From: OLB11 sp044234005
GTDB lineage: Bacteria > Bacteroidota > Bacteroidia > Chitinophagales > Chitinophagaceae
Direction of reading: 5' to 3'
NCBI GenBank assembly: GCA_044234005.1
Contig: JBIIJE010000126.1
Location: forward strand, 1-7,132
DNA: 7,132 nucleotides
Part shown: positions 1 to 5,945 of the stretch, piece after piece
Layout of the letters: each line of letters starts with the position of its first letter
How positions within the stretch are numbered: the stretch's first letter is position 1
The notes under the pieces: generated by a model
What the model was told of the DNA's origin: nothing
Seen by the model: the letters and a program-made list of their open reading frames with translations, nothing else
Databases searched by the model: none
Translations under genes and position numbers: made by a program

Positions 1-70
1 AATTATTTTAATAATAAAGAATTTAGTACGAAACTAAACTGATTTCATAATTACTAAAATGGTTTTGCCT

Positions 71-110
71 CATCATGAGATAATAAGTAGTGAAATATAT
101 CTCAATGATG
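71..110. repeat. Imperfect inverted repeat (weak hairpin)
   Basis: The arm at 71-82 (CATCATGAGATA) pairs with 98-110 (TATCTCAATGATG), with one bulged A at 105 and a 15-base loop. No run of T follows on either strand, so it does not look like an intrinsic terminator. It lies about 35 bp from the strong hairpin at 146-205, in a gene-free stretch. It could be a structured end of a transcript arriving from outside the window, or chance in AT-rich DNA. Confidence 0.3.
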
Positions 111-145
111 ATCGAAAAATAAGCATCATTAGTGAATAGTCATCT

Positions 146-205
146 AAAAAGAAAATCTCATGAGGATTCGAAGTTAGCTTCTAAACCTTATGAGATTTTC
201 TTTTT
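146..205. terminator. Long bidirectional intrinsic terminator hairpin
   Basis: A perfect 16-bp stem is formed by 146-161 (AAAAAGAAAATCTCAT) and 190-205. GAGG at 162-165 pairs with CCTT at 186-189 through one G-U wobble, giving about 20 bp. The 20-base loop can fold again, with GAAG 170-173 pairing to CTTC 178-181 around TTAG. The outer stem is an A-run facing a T-run, so a U-tract follows the hairpin whichever strand is transcribed. It starts 23 bp beyond the stop codon of the minus-strand secreted-protein gene, where its terminator would be expected. It may also stop a plus-strand transcript entering from the left. Confidence 0.78.
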
Positions 206-228
206 GTTAGAATTTCGTAAACAGAACC

Positions 229-993
229 CTATCTTTTTGTAAAAGTAGTTATGAAATTTTTACCATCTTCTTTCGCTGCTATAAAGTAAGTACCAATTGG
301 CAACATTTGACAATCTACGATGCATTTTTGACCATTTAATGAATAATTAGCTGCAAATTTTTGACCAAACATATTATAAATAGACATTGTGCTTGGTTTT
401 GAACTAAATCCTTCAATCGTAAGCATATCTGTAGTTGGATTCGGATAACAAGATAGTTTATGAATATTAACATCATTTAGAGATGCTGGGAATGATCCTG
501 TCATTGTTTTTCCTGTCAAATTCCAATTGTCATTTGAGGTCGCATTACCATCATCATCCACGGCATTACCTGCAGCACTCATTATTACAGGAGTCGTTGT
601 GTTTGGTGCTTTCCATGAAAAGGTGAACGTTGTAACACCTGCTGAAGCGCTCATTGGCGCTGTGTGGGTGATTTGTGAACCTGATCCATTTATTTTTGAG
701 CCTGTTCCAGCAATAAATGTTCCTCCTGTAGTAGCCATATTGAACCCACCTTTGGTTAAAGCAGCATTAGAATTGGTAACTGTAACAGTAACAGGGTATG
801 TTGTTCCGGTTGTGAATGTTGTTGGTAACCCTGTAATGGCAACAGTTGTAGCTGTGCTTAAGGAACCATGACAACCTGTACCTGCGCAAGAAAGGCCGTT
901 GTTAAATTGACCATTAGAATTAGATTTCAAGGTTGTAAAAATGATACCAAGTCCTGCAAGAAGAAATATTTGGAATAAAATTTTTGATTTCAT
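229..993 (-). CDS. Secreted T9SS-sorted protein with CX4CH motif and reelin-like/choice-of-anchor-V-like domain
   Basis: Predicted 254-residue exported protein of unknown function. Residues 1-28 form a signal peptide (Lys2 and Lys4, then a hydrophobic core). A CX4CH motif follows at Cys36-Cys41-His42, where relatives of the choice-of-anchor V type carry a CXXCH heme-c-like motif. Residues 48-168 look like a Ser/Thr/Gly-rich beta-sandwich: GLP, a GTTYPVTVTV strand, KGGF at 81-84, HT at 110-111, WKAP at 127-130, and an acidic DDDGN loop at 146-150 that could bind calcium. Residues 171-254 match a type A T9SS sorting domain, with YPNP at 183-186, IYNMFGQ in the middle, LPIGTYF near the end and a basic KR terminus. 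The frame extends upstream to an ATG at 1062. I chose the ATG at 993 because the signal peptide begins there and the likely promoter lies between the two starts. The protein is probably released or anchored at the cell surface. Heme binding is inference only. It appears to be a single-gene unit ending at the 146-205 terminator. Confidence 0.85.
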   Translation of the reverse strand: MKSKILFQIFLLAGLGIIFTTLKSNSNGQFNNGLSCAGTGCHGSLSTATTVAITGLPTTFTTGTTYPVTVTVTNSNAALTKGGFNMATTGGTFIAGTGSKINGSGSQITHTAPMSASAGVTTFTFSWKAPNTTTPVIMSAAGNAVDDDGNATSNDNWNLTGKTMTGSFPASLNDVNIHKLSCYPNPTTDMLTIEGFSSKPSTMSIYNMFGQKFAANYSLNGQKCIVDCQMLPIGTYFIAAKEDGKNFITTFTKR

Positions 994-1018
994 ATTCTTT
1001 TTTTTATTTATTGTAAGG

Positions 1019-1049
1019 TAAATGTAATTAGCTGAGATTAGAAAAGCAA
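1019..1049 (-). promoter_or_regulatory. Putative Bacteroidota-type promoter of the secreted-protein gene
   Basis: Read on the minus strand, TTG (1049-1047) is followed after 20 bases by TACATTTA (1026-1019). This is one mismatch from the TAnnTTTG -7 consensus. Transcription would start near 1012, giving a leader of roughly 20 bases before the ATG at 993. The site lies downstream of the alternative ATG at 1062, so it supports the shorter start. No Shine-Dalgarno is evident; an A-rich run precedes the start codon. Confidence 0.42.
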
Positions 1050-1449
1050 GAATTTCTCGCATTTTATCTTTTCCTTCCAGAATTATTGTTCGATTAATTT
1101 TAATCTTTAGATTAGAAAAATAGCCACGAAATTAATAATGAATTAGTGACTTTATTTTCGCACTAAAAGCATAAATAATCAATTTATTAAGACATTCATT
1201 CACTAGTTCGCAAATACTAATTTTTATACGATAGATAAAATTTGCAGAATGGGTTTGAGAGTTCGTAAGAATTTAATTTTTGTATGTTAAGAAATCATGC
1301 TTAATTTTTAATTCTCTAAATGTTTAATGAGGCACATTCGGGTAATAAATTGATTCTTATTCTAGTATTTCAAGTGAATTTTAAACTATATTTTCGCGCA
1401 AACTCATCTAATTTTTTCCTGATTTTAATAAATTTCTGATAGGAATTAA

Positions 1450-1478
1450 TTTGAGTCGTAGAATTCTAATTACATTTA
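1450..1478 (+). promoter_or_regulatory. Putative Bacteroidota-type promoter of acs
   Basis: TTTG at 1450-1453 and TACATTTA at 1471-1478 are separated by 17 bases, matching the TTTG / TAnnTTTG arrangement with one mismatch in the -7 box. A start near 1485 would give a very short leader before the ATG at 1499. The one-mismatch box at 1389-1396 (TATTTTCG) is an alternative with a leader of about 95 bases. Confidence 0.45.
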
Positions 1479-1498
1479 TTACTTTAAATACCTAAGAA

Positions 1499-3442
1499 AT
1501 GTCATACCCATATCAAATAAAAACTTTAGCACAATATCACGAAGTTTACAAAGATAGTATCCAAGACCCTAGAAAATTTTGGGGCGATATAGCCATGCAT
1601 TTTCGATGGAAAAAGCACTTTGATAAGGTTCTAGAATGGAATTTTGAGGAACCCAAAGTTGAATGGTTTAAAGGGGGTAAAATGAATATCACAGAAAACT
1701 GTTTGGACCGATGGGCCGAGACCCAGCCAGATGCACCTGCTATTCTATGGGAAGGTAATGACCCTGCAGAGCATCATCGTTCTATTTCATACAAGGAATT
1801 ATTGTTTAAAGTAAATCAGTTTGCGCATGTGCTCAAAAACAATGGAGCAAAAAAAGGGGATAGGATTTGTATTTATATGCCCATGGTTCCAGAGTTAGCG
1901 ATTGCAGTTCTAGCATGTGCGAGAATTGGAGCCATTCATTCTGTTGTTTTTGGAGGATTCTCGGCTCAAAGCATTGCAGACAGAATTAATGATGCAGCAT
2001 GTAATCTAGTACTTACAGCCGATGGTGCTTATCGAGGTAATAAAGAAATTCCACTTAAGGCAATTATGGATGAGGCTTTAATTCATTGTCAAACTGTGCA
2101 AAAGGTAATCGTGCTTAGTCGAACTCGTACTCCTGTAAGTATGATCAAAGGGAAAGAAGTTTGGTGGGAAGATGAAATAAAAAAAGTTGAAATAGCAGGA
2201 AATCCTTTTTACGAAGCAGAAGCCATGGATGCAGAAGATGAACTATTTATTTTGTATACTAGCGGAAGTACAGGTAAGCCTAAAGGTGTGGTTCAGTGTT
2301 GCGCTGGCTATATGGTCTTTACGAATTACACGTTTGTAAACGTTTTTCAATATCAACCGGGTGATATTCATTTTTGCACGGCAGATATTGGCTGGATTAC
2401 CGGACACAGTTATATCGTATATGGTCCATTGAGTGCAGGTGCAACAACACTCATGTTCGAAGGCATACCCACCTGGCCAGATGCAGGTCGCTTTTGGGAT
2501 GTCGTGGATAAACACAAAGTCAACATTTTATATACTGCTCCCACTGCCATTCGCAGCCTAATGACTTTTGGTTTAGAGTATCTAAAGGGTAAGGATTTAA
2601 GTTCATTAAAAGTTTTGGGTAGCGTGGGTGAACCTATCAATGAGGAGGCATGGCATTGGTTTCATGATAATATAGGTAAAGGGAAATGTCCTATTGTAGA
2701 TACTTGGTGGCAAACAGAAACTGGCGGTATTATGATTTCCAATTTAGCTGGGGTAACACCGCATAAAGCAGCCTATGCCACGTTGCCCTTACCGGGTGTG
2801 CAACCCATATTGGTTGATGAAAATGGTCATTCAATTCCAGGTAGTGATGCATCCTTACCTGAAATGCCAACTGAAACAGTGAGTGGTAATTTGTGTATTA
2901 AGTATCCTTGGCCATCTATTATACGCACTACTTATGGCGATCATGTGCGATGCAAACAAACTTATTTCACTACTTATCAAAATATGTACTTTACTGGAGA
3001 CGGTTGTTTACGTGATGCAGATGGAAATTATCGCATCACCGGAAGAGTCGATGATGTGCTGAATGTGAGCGGCCATCGCATTGGCACCGCTGAAGTTGAA
3101 AACGCGATTAATATGCATACAGGAGTAATAGAAAGTGCTATTGTGGGCTACCCACATGATATCAAAGGACAAGGTATTTATGCCTTTGTTATTTTTAATG
3201 GTGTGCCATACGATAAAAACCTTATCGCAAAAGAAATCAATCAGACCGTTTCAAAATTGATAGGGGCAATTGCCAAACCAGATAAAATACAATTTGTTTT
3301 GGGCTTACCTAAAACACGTAGTGGAAAAATTATGCGTCGTATCTTGAGAAAAATAGCACAAGGCGAAATTGAAAGTTTAGGAGACACTTCTACCTTGCTC
3401 GATCCAAATGTGGTTGAAGAAATTAAGCTTGGTAGGCTATAA
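1499..3442 (+). CDS. acs: Acetyl-CoA synthetase (AMP-forming acetate--CoA ligase)
   Basis: Converts acetate, ATP and CoA to acetyl-CoA, AMP and PPi through an acetyl-adenylate in the cytoplasm. It lets the cell use or recapture acetate. At 647 residues it has the full length of bacterial Acs (about 650). An N-terminal ACAS_N-type segment covers about residues 13-70. The adenylating core follows, with the P-loop-like motif YTSGSTGKPKG at 253-263, the Acs-typical stretch TADIGWITGHSY at 294-305, YTAPTAIR at 345-352 and WWQTETGG at 403-410, whose tryptophan shapes the small acetate pocket. TGD at 499-501 and GRVDDVLNVSGHRI at 516-529 form the hinge to the mobile C-terminal domain. PKTRSGKIMRR at 604-614 places the catalytic lysine at 610, equivalent to Lys609 of the Salmonella enzyme. 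In the family that lysine is switched off by acetylation, so similar control is possible here. The ATG at 1499 leaves the usual short N-terminus. No frameshift or missing key residue was seen. The gene appears monocistronic, with its own promoter-like site upstream and another before nuoK. Confidence 0.97.
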   Translation: MSYPYQIKTLAQYHEVYKDSIQDPRKFWGDIAMHFRWKKHFDKVLEWNFEEPKVEWFKGGKMNITENCLDRWAETQPDAPAILWEGNDPAEHHRSISYKELLFKVNQFAHVLKNNGAKKGDRICIYMPMVPELAIAVLACARIGAIHSVVFGGFSAQSIADRINDAACNLVLTADGAYRGNKEIPLKAIMDEALIHCQTVQKVIVLSRTRTPVSMIKGKEVWWEDEIKKVEIAGNPFYEAEAMDAEDELFILYTSGSTGKPKGVVQCCAGYMVFTNYTFVNVFQYQPGDIHFCTADIGWITGHSYIVYGPLSAGATTLMFEGIPTWPDAGRFWDVVDKHKVNILYTAPTAIRSLMTFGLEYLKGKDLSSLKVLGSVGEPINEEAWHWFHDNIGKGKCPIVDTWWQTETGGIMISNLAGVTPHKAAYATLPLPGVQPILVDENGHSIPGSDASLPEMPTETVSGNLCIKYPWPSIIRTTYGDHVRCKQTYFTTYQNMYFTGDGCLRDADGNYRITGRVDDVLNVSGHRIGTAEVENAINMHTGVIESAIVGYPHDIKGQGIYAFVIFNGVPYDKNLIAKEINQTVSKLIGAIAKPDKIQFVLGLPKTRSGKIMRRILRKIAQGEIESLGDTSTLLDPNVVEEIKLGRL

Positions 3443-3542
3443 CGATTCTTATGTGCATCTTTTTAGAGGCTGATAAATTGCTGATTATGATCGATTAGAT
3501 TCCTTTTTACTTATGGTTTTATTTTATATAATCCTGATAGGT

Positions 3543-3577
3543 AAAATGCATTTTTGTAAATCATCAGAAGCATTTTT
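3543..3577. repeat. Short palindrome and weak hairpin between acs and nuoK
   Basis: AAAATGCATTTT at 3543-3554 is a perfect 12-bp palindrome. Its left half can instead pair with GCATTTT at 3570-3576, leaving a 20-base loop and a short T-run that reads into 3577. This is the only terminator-like structure seen after acs and it is weak (7 bp, mostly A-T). It could be a poor terminator, a binding site for a dimeric regulator, or chance. The rest of the 227-bp gap has no gene. Confidence 0.22.
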
Positions 3578-3605
3578 AACTAAACTAATAACCTATTTAA
3601 AAATG

Positions 3606-3649
3606 TTTGCCTAAGTATTAGCGATTTACATTTGCAAACCTTATTTTTG
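3606..3649 (+). promoter_or_regulatory. Putative Bacteroidota-type promoter(s) of nuoKLM
   Basis: TTTG at 3606-3609, a 17-base spacer and TACATTTG at 3627-3634 match the TTTG / TAnnTTTG consensus exactly. They imply a start near 3641 and a leader of about 29 bases. A second perfect -7 box, TATTTTTG at 3642-3649, is followed by GCGCC, but only TTA (3618-3620) lies at a suitable distance upstream. Either or both could drive nuoK, nuoL and nuoM, so the cluster need not rely on read-through from acs. Confidence 0.55.
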
Positions 3650-3669
3650 CGCCACTACAAAAAATCATC

Positions 3670-3969
3670 ATGCCCACGCAATATTATTTGTTCTTAAGTC
3701 TTGCTTTATTTTGCCTCGGCATCATGGGGGTATTGATGCGTAGAAATGCCATCATAATCTTGATGTGTATCGAGTTAATGTTAAATGCTGTAAATCTATT
3801 GTTGGTTACATTTAGTAAAATGTACAATAACTCCGACGCACAGTTATTCGTATTCTTTATAATGGTTGTTGCGGCTGCAGAGGTAAGTGTAGGCCTCTCT
3901 ATTATTGTATTGATGTATCGAAAAACGCATTCTATTGATATTAATATTTTAAACCGATTAAAAAATTAA
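3670..3969 (+). CDS. nuoK: NADH-quinone oxidoreductase subunit K (NuoK)
   Basis: Small membrane subunit of respiratory complex I, homologous to MrpC and mitochondrial ND4L, which forms part of the proton path between the quinone site and the antiporter-like subunits. Its 99 residues match the family's usual length of about 100. Three hydrophobic helices are visible, at about 4-22, 27-48 and 58-82. The two membrane glutamates needed for proton transfer are present: Glu35 in the MCIELMLNAVNL stretch and Glu71 in the VVAAAEVSVGL stretch, matching Glu36 and Glu72 of E. coli NuoK. A short polar tail follows. The ATG at 3670 is about 30 bases downstream of the predicted transcription start. nuoL follows after 10 bases, so the two are surely co-transcribed. 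No nuoJ lies upstream, where it usually stands; acs is there instead. Confidence 0.96.
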   Translation: MPTQYYLFLSLALFCLGIMGVLMRRNAIIILMCIELMLNAVNLLLVTFSKMYNNSDAQLFVFFIMVVAAAEVSVGLSIIVLMYRKTHSIDINILNRLKN

Positions 3970-3979
3970 GTAAGAACGC

Positions 3980-5917
3980 ATGCTAAAATTGGTTTGGTTA
4001 GTTCCATTTTTCCCTTTACTTGGTTTTATAATTGTTGGCCTAGGCCGTAACGTGTTAGGTAAATTAAGTGGTTGGATTGCGTCCTTAGCGATCCTTGCTT
4101 CGTTTATTGTCTCGATTATTTTGTTTAATGAGGTGATGCATGAACCTATTGAGTTGGAAAATGAAATTGGGAAAGTCCCTGAATATGTTGTAACACTTTT
4201 TAATTTTATTCATCTAGATTCTTTGAAAATTCCATTTAGCTTTCAAATTGATGCGCTTAGCAGTATTTTTCTCTTAGTAATTACCGGCATTGGTTTTCTC
4301 ATACATATTTATTCAATTTCTTACATGGGGCATGATGAGGGGTATGGTAAATTTTTCGCTTATCTTAATTTATTCGTTTTTTCAATGCTATTGCTCGTTT
4401 TAGGTGGCAACTACCTTATTATGTTCATAGGATGGGAAGGAGTTGGACTTTGTTCTTACTTATTGATAGGATTTTGGTATAAAAATATTGAATATACAAA
4501 AGCGGCTAACAAAGCTTTTATCATGAATAGAATCGGGGATTTAGGGTTTCTGGTTGGTATGTTCTTGCTCTTTGCAAAATTTCACACACTTGACTTTGTG
4601 AGCTTGCAAAATATTTTTTCAAAAGAGCAAATTGATTATCCATATTATTCTGCGATCGCGCTATGTTTTTTTGTTGGGGCAACAGGTAAAAGTGCCCAAC
4701 TTCCATTATTTACATGGCTTCCTGATGCAATGGCGGGCCCCACGCCAGTTTCTGCATTAATACACGCTGCTACTATGGTTACAGCTGGTATTTATATGGT
4801 AACTCGCAGCCATTTCATTTATTCTCTCTTGCCTAATGTTCAACATGTAATTTTAATTATTGGTTTATTGACAGCCTTAATTTCGGCAACCATTGCTACC
4901 CAACAAAATGATATAAAAAAGGTGTTAGCTTATTCAACGGTGAGTCAGCTAGGATTCATGTTTATGGCATTGGGTGTTGGAGCCTATGTAGCTGCAATAT
5001 TTCATGTAATCACACATGCATTTTTCAAAGCATTATTATTCTTAGGGTCAGGTTCAGTAATACATGGTGTGGAAGGCGAACAAGATATTCGTAAAATGGG
5101 TGGATTAAAGAAATACATGCCTATCACTTATATTACATTTTTGATTGGTTGTGTCGCCATCGCAGGTATTCCGCCACTTAGCGGGTTCTTCTCAAAAGAT
5201 GAAATCATGATGCATGTGTTTGCACATCCTTCTTATGGCAAAGTATTTTGGGCATTGGGCATGTTGGCTGCATTGATGACAGCTTATTATATGTTCAGAC
5301 TCTTGTTTATTACGTTTTTCGGTGATTATCGTGGAACAGAGCAAAGTAAAAAGCATTTGCATGAAAGCCCTGCATTGATGACAATTCCATTAGTTGTTTT
5401 AGCCATTTTGTCTATCACAGGAGGGGCAATTGGAGTTCCTGAAGCACTTCATGGTTCACATCATTTAAATGCATTCTTGCGAAGCGTTCTTTTGTATTCA
5501 ACAAGCGCAAAAATTAATATTCATAGCTTGACACATCAACAAGAATATTTATTGATGGGTATCGCCGTTTTTATAGGTTTACTTGGAATAATTATAGCAT
5601 GGCTAGGGTTTAAAAAATATAATGCGAACGATAATACCAAGGGCATTACAAAATTCTTTGAAGAAAAGTGGTATTTCGATGAAGCTTATCAAAAAGTAAT
5701 TACGCAACCTCTTATGGCAATGAGCAGTTGGGGTGAAAAAATAGTTGAAAAAAGTGGTATCGACGGCATTGTAAATGGGATTGGAAAACTTATAACTTTC
5801 ACGAGCAGTAAAATTAGATTACTGCAAAATGGGTTAGTAGGCTTCTATTTGTTTATGATGATAGTAGGCATGCTTTTATTATTTGCCTTGCAATGGTGGT
5901 ATAAATCTTTCAACTAA
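3980..5917 (+). CDS. nuoL: NADH-quinone oxidoreductase subunit L (NuoL)
   Basis: Distal antiporter-like subunit of complex I (ND5/MrpA family), which moves protons across the inner membrane. Its 645 residues suit the family, slightly longer than the E. coli protein. The conserved channel residues are visible: Glu153 in GWEGVGLCSYLLIGFW, Arg184 and Asp187 in NRIGDLGF, Lys237 in TGKSAQLPLFTWLPDAMAGP, His262 in LIHAATMV, His342, His346 and Lys350 in FHVITHAFFKALLFL, and Lys406 in SGFFSKDEI. After about residue 545 comes a polar, amphipathic stretch (about 555-612) and then a last membrane helix (about 617-640). This is the long lateral helix plus terminal anchor that separates NuoL from NuoM and NuoN. 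The ATG at 3980 gives a typical hydrophobic N-terminus. The reading frame is intact. The gene is 10 bases after nuoK and 28 bases before nuoM, as in a standard nuo operon. A stand-alone Mrp- or DabB-type role is less likely because nuoK and nuoM flank it. Confidence 0.97.
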   Translation: MLKLVWLVPFFPLLGFIIVGLGRNVLGKLSGWIASLAILASFIVSIILFNEVMHEPIELENEIGKVPEYVVTLFNFIHLDSLKIPFSFQIDALSSIFLLVITGIGFLIHIYSISYMGHDEGYGKFFAYLNLFVFSMLLLVLGGNYLIMFIGWEGVGLCSYLLIGFWYKNIEYTKAANKAFIMNRIGDLGFLVGMFLLFAKFHTLDFVSLQNIFSKEQIDYPYYSAIALCFFVGATGKSAQLPLFTWLPDAMAGPTPVSALIHAATMVTAGIYMVTRSHFIYSLLPNVQHVILIIGLLTALISATIATQQNDIKKVLAYSTVSQLGFMFMALGVGAYVAAIFHVITHAFFKALLFLGSGSVIHGVEGEQDIRKMGGLKKYMPITYITFLIGCVAIAGIPPLSGFFSKDEIMMHVFAHPSYGKVFWALGMLAALMTAYYMFRLLFITFFGDYRGTEQSKKHLHESPALMTIPLVVLAILSITGGAIGVPEALHGSHHLNAFLRSVLLYSTSAKINIHSLTHQQEYLLMGIAVFIGLLGIIIAWLGFKKYNANDNTKGITKFFEEKWYFDEAYQKVITQPLMAMSSWGEKIVEKSGIDGIVNGIGKLITFTSSKIRLLQNGLVGFYLFMMIVGMLLLFALQWWYKSFN

Positions 5918-5945
5918 ATCAGATTCTCGTTAACGAAAAAATATT

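Larger units (their letters stand above)
994..1498. other. Divergent intergenic region, no gene seen
   Basis: About 505 bp of very AT-rich DNA separate the minus-strand secreted-protein gene from acs. No convincing reading frame was found. Besides the two promoter-like sites listed separately, two plus-strand boxes resemble the Bacteroidota -7 element with one mismatch: TATTTTCG at 1153-1160 and at 1389-1396, each followed by GC. Neither has a clear upstream TTG. A short inverted repeat, GCAAAT (1210-1215) and ATTTGC (1240-1245), is the only other structure noted. The length is generous for a promoter region and could hold regulator sites for acs, but none is recognisable. Confidence 0.6.

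Noticed and set aside
527..871. Plus-strand open frame of 114 codons opposite the secreted-protein gene
   Set aside because: It is the complement of the Thr/Ala/Val-rich beta domain. Its Val/Ala/Pro-rich translation mirrors that composition, it has no recognisable domain, and the minus-strand protein has clear family features.
994..1062. N-terminal extension of the secreted protein from the ATG at 1062
   Set aside because: It would put 23 residues ahead of a clean signal peptide, and the likely promoter (1019-1049) lies inside the extension.
2243..2640. Two minus-strand open frames inside acs (2243-2515 and 2410-2640)
   Set aside because: Both lie antisense to conserved Acs motifs, match no family I recognise, and overlap each other. 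They are shadows of the coding strand.
3543..3577. A confident intrinsic terminator for acs
   Set aside because: The stem is only 7 bp of mostly A-T pairs and competes with the local 12-bp palindrome. It is listed only as a weak repeat.
4521..4706. Minus-strand open frame of 61 codons inside nuoL
   Set aside because: It is antisense to conserved NuoL helices and has no recognisable features.
3980..5917. NuoL read as an MrpA/DabB-type stand-alone antiporter component
   Set aside because: Its length, the C-terminal lateral helix region and the flanking nuoK and nuoM fit complex I. No MrpB-G, DabA or carbon-concentrating partner is visible.
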